Assembly (NCBI RefSeq): GCF_002211785.1
Contig: NZ_CP022132.1
Span: 1,860,001 to 1,924,000 of the forward strand
Length of the DNA: 64,000 nt
Direction: 5' to 3'
From: Francisella halioticida
GTDB taxonomy: Bacteria > Pseudomonadota > Gammaproteobacteria > Francisellales > Francisellaceae
The position numbers and the translations under genes were made by a program. The notes beneath the pieces were generated by a model that worked only from the letters and a program-made list of their open reading frames with translations, did not search any database and was not told where the DNA came from. Of the stretch, positions 39,848 to 48,765 are shown in pieces. How positions within the stretch are numbered: position 1 is the stretch's first letter; every line of letters starts with the position of its first letter.

Positions 39848-40528
39848 CTACCCTTGAGCTTTGATTGATACTTGTATAGCTTTCACTAATGCTTGTGTGG
39901 CATCAGAAGTACTCATGCTAGGAGTATTTTTCTTATTAACAACTTGGACAGGAGCATATGGAATATGTATAAATCCACCAATTTTATTAGGATATCTTTT
40001 ATTTAATAATTGTAGTAAATGATACATAATATGATTACATACAAAAGTCCCAGCAGTATTAGATACATAAACTGGAATTCCTTGCTCTTTTACTAAACTA
40101 TCTATTTGGTAGATAGGTAGCTTAGTAAAATATGCATTTTTACCTTTTTCAGATATTTTTTTATTTTTAGGTTGATTACTATCATTATCAGGGATTCTAG
40201 CATCATCAACATTTATAGCAACTCTTTCAAGAGAAACTGCTGATCTACCTCCAGCTTCTCCTACGTTTATAATAATATCTGGATTATATTGTTTTATTAA
40301 ATTATCTAATTTTTCAGTTGAACGTTTAAATGATACTGGTAATTGCTTTTTCACAATCGTCACACCATTAATAGTATCTGGTAGACCTTTGACTGCTTGC
40401 CAAGCTGAGTTAATTTTATCTCCACCAAAGGGAGTAAATCCTGTTACTAAAACAGTTTCTGCATTAACTATAACTACCATTGATAAAAGCATAAATATAC
40501 TAAAAAGTATTTTTTTTATATCTATCAT
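39848..40528 (-). CDS. pcp: Exported pyroglutamyl-peptidase I (C15)
   Basis: 226 residues. Residues 1-23 look like a signal peptide (KKILFSIFMLLSMVVIVNAE), unusual because C15 peptidases are normally cytoplasmic. The rest is a full C15 domain: VLVTGFTPFGGDKINSAW, a catalytic-Glu block VSLERVAINVDDARIPDN, the nucleophile in GTFVCNHIMY and the His block GGFIHIPYAP. It removes N-terminal pyroglutamate from peptides. It overlaps batD by 4 bases, so it is translated with the Bat operon and may act on peptides in the periplasm. Confidence 0.85.
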   Translation of the reverse strand: MIDIKKILFSIFMLLSMVVIVNAETVLVTGFTPFGGDKINSAWQAVKGLPDTINGVTIVKKQLPVSFKRSTEKLDNLIKQYNPDIIINVGEAGGRSAVSLERVAINVDDARIPDNDSNQPKNKKISEKGKNAYFTKLPIYQIDSLVKEQGIPVYVSNTAGTFVCNHIMYHLLQLLNKRYPNKIGGFIHIPYAPVQVVNKKNTPSMSTSDATQALVKAIQVSIKAQG

Positions 40529-42144
40529 TCATATAGCTCCTTTATTAAATTATTAGATTTATTTTTTTTAACCTTCTTAACTTTTTTAATTAACTCTAGT
40601 AACTCTTTATACTGGTTAAAATCTTTTTTAGCGTATATTGCACCATTCAGATCTTTCAGAATTTTCTCTAACTCTGGGAAAACTCGTGCTATCTCCAATA
40701 GTGAAAATATATGTTTATCTGACTTAGTATTAGCCCAACTGATGATAGCTTTCTGCAATTGAATATTATCTTTACTAGAACATGCTTTTTTAATTTCTTT
40801 TAGACCTACTATTTTCTCTGCTTGCTCAGATTCAACCTCATCTATAACCTTAACTACTTTCTTTGAATATCTATTTTTTATTAACAATATTAAAGTCAAT
40901 ACCCATAAAACAATGAAAGCTATAGCTATATCCCGCCAGAAAGGATCTTGTACAGTTTTTTCAATAATTTGTGGTGGTGGACTATTATTACCAACAAGAT
41001 TATTTAACATCTTACCTTTTTGAACATCAAAAGTCTTGGTTGCTAAGGTGGCTACTTTAGACTTATGCGTATCAACATCATACCATTTAAGCTTAACATC
41101 AGGTACTGTAACTTTACCTTTTTTAATAGGCATATAGCCAATCTTATAAGTTGCAACACCTGTAAGATGCCCCCCTTTTTCAATATCTTGCAGCTCTGGC
41201 TTTTCTGGATATACGTTAAAAACATCTGACGATTTAAACTCTAGATCAGGAATATCACTACTTAAAACACCTTCGGCTTTAACTTTAACGGTTCGAGTTA
41301 AAAGCTGTCCTTCCTTGACACCTTTATCTTGTGACCAATTATCACTGATTTTCACCTCTGACGCAGGGAACCAATCTTTAATACTTATATTGTTTGGAAC
41401 AGGTTTAACATTTAGGGTTTTAGCTTTAGTTGAGAATAACTTTATCTTAGTCCCAAGCTGACCAAAAGCATTAGGAATAGTAGCTTGTAAGACAATCGCT
41501 GGAATTTTTATAGCTCCAGTAGTATTTGGGATTATTAAAAAACTCTCTTCAACAACATCATATAGCTTACCATTTATACTCTTTTGATAAGTTTTACGAT
41601 GATTTGTTGTTTTAATATCTGACTTTTTTATATCAAATGGTTTAGGTTGTAGACTTAATATTGGCCTTGAAGTATATATTCTTAGAGTATACAAAACTGG
41701 CACATTTACATAAGTCTGACTAGTATCTAATGTACCTATAGCAAAAAGATCTTGATACTTACTTTGCTCCTCATTGGAAAGCTCTTTATCCACTTCTATA
41801 TCAATTGGTTTTGTTGTTTGATTTCCAATCTTTATTGCAGGTATTACCAGTCTACCTGTTTTATTTGGTATCAAGGTAACTATCATCTCAAAATGAGAAT
41901 TTCTCTTACCATTGATAATAGTCGTTTTACTACTAGTGCTTGTATTATAAACAGTGAAGTTTTTATTCAAAACATCTAGGTTTGGTCGAATGTTGAAACT
42001 ATCTAGATGTAAAACCAGTTCAAATGTTTCTCCTTTTTCATTATGATTTCTACTAACAGTAGCTGATACCTTAGCATAACTAATATTTACGACCATTATT
42101 GATAATGTAAAAATACTTATTAATTTAAATAGTTTAGCTTTCAC
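40525..42144 (-). CDS. BatD/DUF7939-type membrane-anchored protein
   Basis: 539 residues. Signal peptide (about 1-24), a long periplasmic part of beta-rich Bat D-like repeats (KVSATVSRNHNEKGETFELVL, VPVLYTLRIYTSRP, DLEFKSSDVFNVYPEKPE), one membrane segment near 405-425 (IAIAFIVLWVLTLILLI) and a cytoplasmic helical tail. This is the BatD (oxygen tolerance) family. It overlaps the TPR gene by 11 bases. BatD is thought to work with the VWA proteins as an envelope complex; the exact job is unknown. Confidence 0.85.
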   Translation of the reverse strand: MKAKLFKLISIFTLSIMVVNISYAKVSATVSRNHNEKGETFELVLHLDSFNIRPNLDVLNKNFTVYNTSTSSKTTIINGKRNSHFEMIVTLIPNKTGRLVIPAIKIGNQTTKPIDIEVDKELSNEEQSKYQDLFAIGTLDTSQTYVNVPVLYTLRIYTSRPILSLQPKPFDIKKSDIKTTNHRKTYQKSINGKLYDVVEESFLIIPNTTGAIKIPAIVLQATIPNAFGQLGTKIKLFSTKAKTLNVKPVPNNISIKDWFPASEVKISDNWSQDKGVKEGQLLTRTVKVKAEGVLSSDIPDLEFKSSDVFNVYPEKPELQDIEKGGHLTGVATYKIGYMPIKKGKVTVPDVKLKWYDVDTHKSKVATLATKTFDVQKGKMLNNLVGNNSPPPQIIEKTVQDPFWRDIAIAFIVLWVLTLILLIKNRYSKKVVKVIDEVESEQAEKIVGLKEIKKACSSKDNIQLQKAIISWANTKSDKHIFSLLEIARVFPELEKILKDLNGAIYAKKDFNQYKELLELIKKVKKVKKNKSNNLIKELYE

Positions 42145-42919
42145 GTTTATCTCCTATCATTCTTTGGTAGTCACGTGCAAATTTATTTCTAAGAAGTCCG
42201 CCTGGATCATCATCAATCATTGATAAAAGTTTATTCGATTCTTTTTTATCAAGTTCTTTCTGACGCTGATTTATATTGTTTTGTTTAGCTTTTTGCTTAT
42301 CTTTATTGTTCTTATTGTCTTTATTACTCTTATTGTCTTTATTACTCTTATTATCTTTATTATTCTTATTATCTTTATTATTCTTATTATCTTTATTATT
42401 CTTATTATCTTTATTATTCTTATTATCTTTATTATTCTTATTATCTTTATTATTCTTATTATCTTTATTATCTTTATTATTCTTATTATCTTTATTATCT
42501 TTATTATTCTTATTGTCTTTGTTCTGTTGTTTCTTTTTTTGCTTTTCTAACTCTTTTGCTATTTCTAAATTATTTCTAGCATCTTCAAAATCTGGTCTTT
42601 TTTTAATAGCATTTTTATAAGTATCTATAGCTTTCTTATAATCACCTAAATGCGTCAAAGCGTTACCTTGATTATAAAGTCCTTTTGCTGAGGTATCTTT
42701 TTTGAATTCTTGATATGCACTTTTATAATCACCAGACTTATAATATGACCCCCCCTTCCAATCACTATTCTCAAAAGTTACAGCCGCTTCTTTGGTATTA
42801 CCACTATCATAGTAACTCATACCTTGCTGATCTTTTGTTTGCCATAAATCATCCCAACCACTAGCAAAAGAAAGACTAGGTATCAGCATTAAAACAAATA
42901 TTAATTTCTTTAACGACAT
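42134..42919 (-). CDS. TPR protein with NNKDNK tandem repeat (BatC-like)
   Basis: 261 residues. Signal peptide (1-19, cut near SFASG), then two to three TPR units (about 50-125: YYKSGDYKSAYQEFKK, LYNQGNALTHLGDYKKAIDT), then a low-complexity tract of NNKDNK repeats (about 135-215) and a conserved C-terminus ending GGLLRNKFARDYQRM. The C-terminal PGGLLRNKF block is typical of BatC-like proteins of the Bat operon. The protein faces the periplasm. It overlaps genes on both sides. Confidence 0.85.
   Translation of the reverse strand: MSLKKLIFVLMLIPSLSFASGWDDLWQTKDQQGMSYYDSGNTKEAAVTFENSDWKGGSYYKSGDYKSAYQEFKKDTSAKGLYNQGNALTHLGDYKKAIDTYKNAIKKRPDFEDARNNLEIAKELEKQKKKQQNKDNKNNKDNKDNKNNKDNKDNKNNKDNKNNKDNKNNKDNKNNKDNKNNKDNKNNKDNKSNKDNKSNKDNKNNKDKQKAKQNNINQRQKELDKKESNKLLSMIDDDPGGLLRNKFARDYQRMIGDKRES
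42300..42525. repeat. 18-bp tandem repeat coding for NNKDNK
   Basis: The unit AAAGATAATAAGAATAAT (minus strand) is repeated about eleven times in tandem, with a few 27-base variants (NKDNKDNKN) and Ser variants. Units are multiples of three, so copy-number change alters the length of the periplasmic TPR protein without breaking the frame. It also creates long shadow frames on the plus strand (ILIIFI-type), which are not genes. Confidence 0.92.
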
Positions 42920-43908
42920 ATTCTCTCCAAAACACCTCTTCTAAAGATAAAAACACTCAAAATACTCAACACCCATACAATATAGATACCATCATCTTGC
43001 CAAAAGATATTTACTGAATCCTGTTTTGATTTTTTTGTCCCTACATTTATTTTTTCTGACAGCAAACTCTTAATATCTGCATTGTTATTTGTCAAAGTTA
43101 CTAACTTACCATCTCCGGCATTTGCTAAAGATCTAAGTTTGGAAAGATTAACCCCAAAATATTGAATATCGCCTTTCGTATTCTTAAGATAATTACCTTT
43201 CGCATCTTTAGCTATTACACCCTGAGGAGTCCCTATAGCATATACATCTATTTTTATACCCTTATTAGCTAAATCCTTCGCCTCTTCTATTGCCTTAGTA
43301 GAAGGAGTTGAGTCAGTTACCAATATAATTTGTCCATCTAATACTCTAGCTTGATCAATAAGTTTCGCAGATTTCTTTATCGCTCTTGTAATATTATGTC
43401 CCTGTACTGGAACAATATCTGAATTTAATACAGGGACTAGATTTGCAACAGTTTTTGCATCTGAAGTCAGTGGGGTAACAACAAAAGGCTCACTCGAAAA
43501 TACTAGCATCCCAACCTGGCCTTCTTTTATTCTACGTAATATATCAAGTATTTTATATTTAGCGCGCTCCAGTCTACTTGGCGATACATCTGCAGTATCC
43601 ATAGATTGAGAAACATCTAGAGCTATAACTCTTGAAATATTTTTTTGATAAACTGGAATATCTTTATGCTTGTAGGTTGGTCCTGCTAATGCAAATACAG
43701 CTACACCCCATAAAATCAAAAACATTAGAGGCATTAATGTTTTATTTGTTTTTGAATCTTGTCCTATAGTCACATGTTCAAGTAAATGACTATCACAATA
43801 CTTACTCCAACTATTAGATTTAGCTGAATATTTAAAAAATAATATAATCAAAATACCTACAGGTATTAAGGCCAAAAGCCACCAAGGTCTTAATAGATGA
43901 AAGTCCAT
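42910..43908 (-). CDS. VWA-domain membrane protein (BatB-like)
   Basis: 332 residues. Two membrane segments near the N-terminus (WWLLALIPVGILIILFF, LMFLILWGVAVFALAG), a von Willebrand A domain (about 85-300) with the MIDAS motif DVSQS in RVIALDVSQSMDTADVSPSR, and one C-terminal membrane segment. This is the Bat aerotolerance layout. It overlaps the TPR gene by 10 bases and lies 2 bases after batA. Confidence 0.9.
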   Translation of the reverse strand: MDFHLLRPWWLLALIPVGILIILFFKYSAKSNSWSKYCDSHLLEHVTIGQDSKTNKTLMPLMFLILWGVAVFALAGPTYKHKDIPVYQKNISRVIALDVSQSMDTADVSPSRLERAKYKILDILRRIKEGQVGMLVFSSEPFVVTPLTSDAKTVANLVPVLNSDIVPVQGHNITRAIKKSAKLIDQARVLDGQIILVTDSTPSTKAIEEAKDLANKGIKIDVYAIGTPQGVIAKDAKGNYLKNTKGDIQYFGVNLSKLRSLANAGDGKLVTLTNNNADIKSLLSEKINVGTKKSKQDSVNIFWQDDGIYIVWVLSILSVFIFRRGVLERICR

Positions 43909-43910
43909 AT

Positions 43911-44930
43911 TTAGTGCCCTACTCTACGTTTTAGCCAAATTCCAGCAACTACAAAACTCAAAATCAATGCTAAACCTAAACTCCACGGATAAAGATATGT
44001 AACTGGTCTAACTATAGTTTTATCTAATTTGATTGGTTCAAGCTTATCTATATCTTTATATATATTTTTCAAAGAACTACTATTTTGAGCTCTAAAGTAT
44101 TGTCCCCCAGTCATCTCAGCTATTTTCTTTAAGGTATCTATCGCTAAGTCTTCTGATGTATTTACTAATTTTTTTCCAAAAGCAGTCTGAATAAGTATCT
44201 GCCCACCACCAAGAGCTATCGTATAGATTTTTATACCATATTGCTTAGCAATCTCTGCAGCTTGCAATGGTTGTAGCAAACCTGCAGTATTATCACCATC
44301 TGTGAGTAATATAATAGCTTTTGAATCATTTGGATATGGTTCTAATTTTTTGACAGACAAGCCAAGCGCATCACCTATTGCCGTATTTGGCCCAGCTATA
44401 GCAATACTAGAATCATCGAGCATTTTTTTAACTGTTGGAATATCAAATGTTAATGGGGTTTGTAGGTATGCTCGTGTTCCAAAAAGCACAAGTCCAACAC
44501 GATCACCTTTTCGAGTATCTAAGAACTGATTTGCCACCCGCATGACCAGATCAAATCTTGACTCCATTTTTCCATTAAGTTTTTCCATATCTTGTATAGC
44601 CATACTTCCTGAAAGATCTATAGCCATCATCAAAGCTCTACCACTTTGTGGCATACTAATTGGTTTCCCTAACCGTTGAATTCCTGATCCAGAGATAATC
44701 AAAAGCAGCCAAATAATAGCTAGAATATATTTAAAATAGTTCGCTTTTGTGAAGTCATGAGCACTGTGACTACCTAGTTGTGATTGTAATTCATCAAAAA
44801 AAGGCATTTTTAATGCTGATTGCTGATTATTTTTAGCTCTGGGGAAAATCCAATACGCCAATACAGGCAAAATCACCAAAATAAGAAACCAAGGATATTC
44901 AATATTTATCATATGACTCTCCTCAACCAC
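43911..44930 (-). CDS. VWA-domain membrane protein (BatA-like)
   Basis: 339 residues. Same layout as the neighbouring batB: membrane segments near 14-30 and 68-85, VWA domain with MIDAS motif DLSGS in MMAIDLSGSMAIQD and the second metal-site residues in GPNTAIGDALGLSV and LLTDGDNTAG, and a C-terminal membrane anchor. A better start may be Met7 (MINIEYPWFLIL). It overlaps the DUF4381 gene by 22 bases. Confidence 0.9.
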   Translation of the reverse strand: MVEESHMINIEYPWFLILVILPVLAYWIFPRAKNNQQSALKMPFFDELQSQLGSHSAHDFTKANYFKYILAIIWLLLIISGSGIQRLGKPISMPQSGRALMMAIDLSGSMAIQDMEKLNGKMESRFDLVMRVANQFLDTRKGDRVGLVLFGTRAYLQTPLTFDIPTVKKMLDDSSIAIAGPNTAIGDALGLSVKKLEPYPNDSKAIILLTDGDNTAGLLQPLQAAEIAKQYGIKIYTIALGGGQILIQTAFGKKLVNTSEDLAIDTLKKIAEMTGGQYFRAQNSSSLKNIYKDIDKLEPIKLDKTIVRPVTYLYPWSLGLALILSFVVAGIWLKRRVGH

Positions 44931-45385
44931 TTCTCAGCTACAACCATTATTTCATCAAAAGTTAGCCTATCTAACTCAACTCGTTTATAGGTATTTTCAA
45001 GCAATCTTGCTTTAGTTGTTTCAAAACTCTCATCATCTATCTTTGAATCTAAAAACTCCAACCATTTTTCACCGTATAAAGTTTTTATCTGCTCATTAGG
45101 GAACTTTTGCATTGCAACTCTTTTTAAATACACAGATATACTTTCTAAAACATGCATTGGATCATCTTTATAGACATTCTCCACTTCTTGTCTAAACTCA
45201 TCTATTATAGAGTTCTTATATTGTTTTTTCTTTTTCTTTATGCGTAAAATAATCATTGCTAAGATAATTATTAGAACAATAATACCTAAGACTATCCACC
45301 ATCCGTATGCCAATGGCCATAACTGGGAAATTCTATCAGGCAAATAAATATCTTTTAATTGCGCTAAAAGATTATTATTTTGCAT
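44909..45385 (-). CDS. DUF4381 domain membrane protein
   Basis: 158 residues. One membrane segment (about 30-50, WWIVLGIIVLIIILAMIIL) after an N-terminal LPDRISQLWPLAYG, then a cytoplasmic helical part with LKRVAMQKFP and LYGEKWLEFLD, typical of DUF4381 proteins found between DUF58 and VWA genes in MoxR operons. Overlaps its neighbours on both sides. Confidence 0.85.
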   Translation of the reverse strand: MQNNNLLAQLKDIYLPDRISQLWPLAYGWWIVLGIIVLIIILAMIILRIKKKKKQYKNSIIDEFRQEVENVYKDDPMHVLESISVYLKRVAMQKFPNEQIKTLYGEKWLEFLDSKIDDESFETTKARLLENTYKRVELDRLTFDEIMVVAEKWLRRVI

Positions 45386-46286
45386 AATTTGCTACCCCAT
45401 AATTTATTGTCTTAACCAAACTATCATTTGTAGCAATCTCTATAAAGCCTGTCTTATTCTTACGTGAAAACTCTTCTATAGCATCATGTCTACTTTTATA
45501 AATATTCTTATAAACTTGATTTTGTTTTTTACTTGCAGAATCTAAAACAACTTTCTGCTTACCATCACTAAAATAGTAAGTGTCTAAACCAGGAAGATCT
45601 TTTTCTATAGGATCATAACTAAATACATTGATAACTGAGTTTTTATTATTTAATAGCTTAAGATATCTATTAGCTTCTTCATCAAAGCTGCTAAAATCAC
45701 TTATAACAACTACTATACTACTGCTGCGAACCTTTGCATAAATAAACTTTAAAGCTTCAGCAAGTCCTTTATCAGAGGATAACTGATACTTTTTATCATC
45801 ATTTGCAACAAAGTTAAACATCTTGACTAAAGCTGATTTATTTTGTTTTGCAGGATAAAAATTATAACCATTATCGTCAAAAATTATACCACCAACTTTT
45901 TCATGTGCCTCTAATGCCCCAAAACCTATCAAAGCAAGAGTATTTGAAGCTTTAACACTCTTAAAACACTCCCTAGTTCCAAAATGCATAGTTTTACTCT
46001 GATCCAAAACAAAATATAAACTTCTCTCTTTTTCTTCGTGATAAACTTTTGTATAAGGTTTACCTAATCGCGCTGTAAGAGACCAGTGCATCAAACGAAT
46101 ATCATCGCCAGCTTGATAATGCCTAACTTCATCAAAGTCCATACCGCGACCCTTTGCCTTAGAAAGGCTATTTCCAGCATTTACACTATTTACTCTCTGA
46201 CTAGCGAACAGTTTGAGAGATTTAGTTTGATAACGATAACTTAAAAGCTCTTGAACATCAGGTTTTATTCCTTTGTAATTTTTCAT
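45375..46286 (-). CDS. DUF58 domain protein
   Basis: 303 residues. It has the DUF58 core GRGMDFDEVRHYQAGDDIRLMHW (in part GMDFDEVRHYQAGDD) and a VWA-like fold with SLYFVLDQSKTMHFG, where DQSKT replaces the classic DxSxS metal motif. It is soluble. DUF58 proteins are encoded next to moxR and are assumed clients or partners of the MoxR ATPase. It overlaps the DUF4381 gene by 11 bases. Confidence 0.92.
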   Translation of the reverse strand: MKNYKGIKPDVQELLSYRYQTKSLKLFASQRVNSVNAGNSLSKAKGRGMDFDEVRHYQAGDDIRLMHWSLTARLGKPYTKVYHEEKERSLYFVLDQSKTMHFGTRECFKSVKASNTLALIGFGALEAHEKVGGIIFDDNGYNFYPAKQNKSALVKMFNFVANDDKKYQLSSDKGLAEALKFIYAKVRSSSIVVVISDFSSFDEEANRYLKLLNNKNSVINVFSYDPIEKDLPGLDTYYFSDGKQKVVLDSASKKQNQVYKNIYKSRHDAIEEFSRKNKTGFIEIATNDSLVKTINYGVANYAK

Positions 46287-46367
46287 AATTTCTCTTTATG
46301 ATATTGTTTCGTGTCGTAAGGACAAGTCATAATTTGCTGTCCCTACCTAAACCTAAATCATATAACC

Positions 46368-47327
46368 CTACGGTATCGGCACAACCTTCAATAATTCAGT
46401 AATAACATCATCTGTTGTTACTCCATCAACCTCAGCTTCAAAAGTCAGAAGTATTCTATGACGTAACACCTCGTAAACAACCGCATGGATATCACTTGGC
46501 GAAACATAATCATGGTCTATAAGCCAAGCATGAGCTCTTGCAGCTCTATCTAAAGCAATTGTTCCTCTTGGGCTAGATCCAAATGCAATCCATTTTTTAA
46601 TATTTTGATTATATTTTGAAGGATCTCTAGTAGCTAGTATTAACTGAATAATATATTGTTCGACAGCATCAGAAATCCTGATATTTAAAACTTCTTGCTG
46701 CGCTTTAAAGATAGTATCTTGGTGAATACTTGGGTGCTCAAGTTTATGTCCTAAAGCTTCACCTCTACTTATAGCTAATATTTTTGCTTCAGTTTTTGGA
46801 TCAGGATATTCAATTTTGACAAACATCATAAATCTATCTAGCTGAGCCTCTGGTAATGGATATGTACCTTCTTGTTCAATTGGATTTTGTGTTGCCATCA
46901 CCATGAACAAATCAGATAGTGGATATGTCTGTTTACCTACTGTTATTTGTTTCTCACCCATTGCTTCAAGCAATGCTGATTGAACCTTAGCTGGGGCTCT
47001 ATTTATCTCATCAGCCAAAAGTAAATTGTGAAATAAAGGTCCAGACTGAAATTCAAAACGCTGCTGTTGTGGTATATATATCTCTGTACCTGTTAAATCT
47101 GAAGGTAAAAGATCAGGAGTAAACTGCACTCTATGATATGAACAGTCTATACTCTCTGACAAAGTTTTAATCGCTGTAGTTTTTGCTAGTCCTGGAGCAC
47201 CTTCAACAAGCAAATGTCCTCCTGCCAACAACGCTATAAGTAAACGTTTATTTAGGTTTTCCTGTCCTACAACACGATTATTTAAAAACTCTAATAACTC
47301 TCCAAATTGACTATAAACAGACATCAA
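46368..47327 (-). CDS. MoxR family AAA+ ATPase
   Basis: 319 residues. Walker A GAPGLAKT (residues about 40-47), Walker B LLLADEINRAP, sensor 1 ATQNPIEQEGTYPLPEAQLDRF and the sensor 2 region GSSPRGTIAL are all present, so it should be an active chaperone-like ATPase. First gene of the operon with DUF58, DUF4381, two VWA proteins, the TPR protein and BatD. In Francisella, MoxR is linked to stress tolerance. It is divergent from the DUF3568 lipoprotein gene. Confidence 0.93.
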   Translation of the reverse strand: MMSVYSQFGELLEFLNNRVVGQENLNKRLLIALLAGGHLLVEGAPGLAKTTAIKTLSESIDCSYHRVQFTPDLLPSDLTGTEIYIPQQQRFEFQSGPLFHNLLLADEINRAPAKVQSALLEAMGEKQITVGKQTYPLSDLFMVMATQNPIEQEGTYPLPEAQLDRFMMFVKIEYPDPKTEAKILAISRGEALGHKLEHPSIHQDTIFKAQQEVLNIRISDAVEQYIIQLILATRDPSKYNQNIKKWIAFGSSPRGTIALDRAARAHAWLIDHDYVSPSDIHAVVYEVLRHRILLTFEAEVDGVTTDDVITELLKVVPIP

Positions 47328-47472
47328 TATCCTCCCAAATTGTAAATCTCTTGATTAGAAGTATAGGGGCTATTACTACTTTTGCAAGGGTTTAAACCTT
47401 ATATAGTTAATTTACAAAAAACAAATACTATTATAAAATTCTTACCAGTTAACTATAAAGGAGTAAATCAAA

Positions 47473-47907
47473 ATGAAAAAAATTAAACTTTTAGCTGTTG
47501 GTGTATTAGCTATTTCTGCTCTTACAAGTTGCTCAAGCAATGCTAGCTTATCTAATGACCTTAACAATACTGGTGACTCTATTGTTAGATCCGTAAATGG
47601 TACTTTCTCAGCTCAGATAGATAATACTAGTATAAGCAGTGTTTATGATGCTACTAAACTAGCACTTAACAACAGTAAGATTTATAATATCACGAACAGT
47701 TCTATACATAATAAATCTGCTGATATATCTGGAACATTTGCAACAGATAAAAATTACTTTAATGAGTCAGGCATTGATAATTTTAATGTTAGAATAGTTA
47801 AAGCTAATGGAAGTACAGTCAATATATACACAAAAATTGGTAAGCTTGGTGATAAACAAGCATCCGTTGATTTACTTGCAAATATAAGAATAAACTTAGG
47901 TCTATAA
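47473..47907 (+). CDS. DUF3568-type lipoprotein
   Basis: 144 residues. Signal peptide with lipobox LTSC (Cys20), then a soluble domain related in length and pattern to the lipoprotein at 13551-13976 (SVYDATKLALNNSKIY, ADISGTFATDKNYF). A good ribosome site (AAAGGAG, about 8 bases upstream) fixes the start. It lies 6 bases before pdxY and may be cotranscribed with it. Function unknown. Confidence 0.75.
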   Translation: MKKIKLLAVGVLAISALTSCSSNASLSNDLNNTGDSIVRSVNGTFSAQIDNTSISSVYDATKLALNNSKIYNITNSSIHNKSADISGTFATDKNYFNESGIDNFNVRIVKANGSTVNIYTKIGKLGDKQASVDLLANIRINLGL

Positions 47908-47913
47908 CATTAA

Positions 47914-48765
47914 ATGTCTTTTAAAACACCTCGTGTACTTTCTATACAATCACATGTTGCTTATGGTTATGCAGGAAATAAAGCAGCTGTGTTTCCAATG
48001 CAAAAGCTCGGTATAGATGTATCTCCTATATATACTGTACAGTTATCAAATCACACTCAATATGATTTTTTTAAAGGGTCTTTCTTTAATTCTAATGATA
48101 TTCAAAACGTTATAGATGGAATGATAGCTAACAATTTTTTAGCCAAGCAAGATGCTATCTTATCTGGATATATTGGTGATCTTGAAGTCGCAAAAGTTAT
48201 CGCTAACACTGTCACCGAGCTTAAAGAAGAAAATCGTGATAGCTTGTACTGCTGTGATCCAGTTTTTGGTGACAAATATGATGACCAAGAACACGGGCAT
48301 ATTTTTGCATCTAAAGATCATCCTAGCATTTTTCTTGAACATCTATTACCATTAGCTGACATTATTACACCAAATTTATTTGAATTGGGTATACTCAGTA
48401 GTACTGAGATTAAAGATTATGATGATATTGCCAAAGCATGTAAAAAACTAATTAAGATAACAAAAAATAATAAACTAATAATTATAGTAACCAGCGTATC
48501 TTTTAGTAATGCAAAAACTGGTATAGCAATATATAACAAAGGCACTTTTTCCCATCTAGAATCCCCTAAATACAAAGTCCGACCTAAAGTTAGTGGCTCA
48601 GGGGACATCACTGCAGCAATGTTTCTAAGTTATTTATTAAAAGGTAAAAATCTAACAGAAGCTCTAAAAGCAGTTACAGAATGCTTAGACGGAATTTTTA
48701 GAGTAACTCATGAATTAAATACCGATGAGCTTGCTCTAGTCCAAGCACAGGAGTACATTAAATAA
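47914..48765 (+). CDS. pdxY: Pyridoxal kinase PdxY
   Basis: 283 residues, ribokinase fold. It phosphorylates pyridoxal for vitamin B6 salvage. Family blocks include VLSIQSHVAYGYAGNKAAVFP at the N-terminus (in part SHVAYGYAGN), YCCDPVFGD, ITPNLFELGIL and the catalytic KVSGSGDITAAMF, where GSGD holds the catalytic Asp. The stop overlaps the start of the radical SAM gene by one base. Confidence 0.94.
   Translation: MSFKTPRVLSIQSHVAYGYAGNKAAVFPMQKLGIDVSPIYTVQLSNHTQYDFFKGSFFNSNDIQNVIDGMIANNFLAKQDAILSGYIGDLEVAKVIANTVTELKEENRDSLYCCDPVFGDKYDDQEHGHIFASKDHPSIFLEHLLPLADIITPNLFELGILSSTEIKDYDDIAKACKKLIKITKNNKLIIIVTSVSFSNAKTGIAIYNKGTFSHLESPKYKVRPKVSGSGDITAAMFLSYLLKGKNLTEALKAVTECLDGIFRVTHELNTDELALVQAQEYIK

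Noticed and set aside
42276-42620. Long plus-strand frames rich in Leu/Ile/Phe over the NNKDNK repeat
   Set aside because: They are the complement of the low-complexity repeat in the minus-strand TPR gene, with no ribosome site; the minus gene has a signal peptide, TPR units and overlaps with operon partners.
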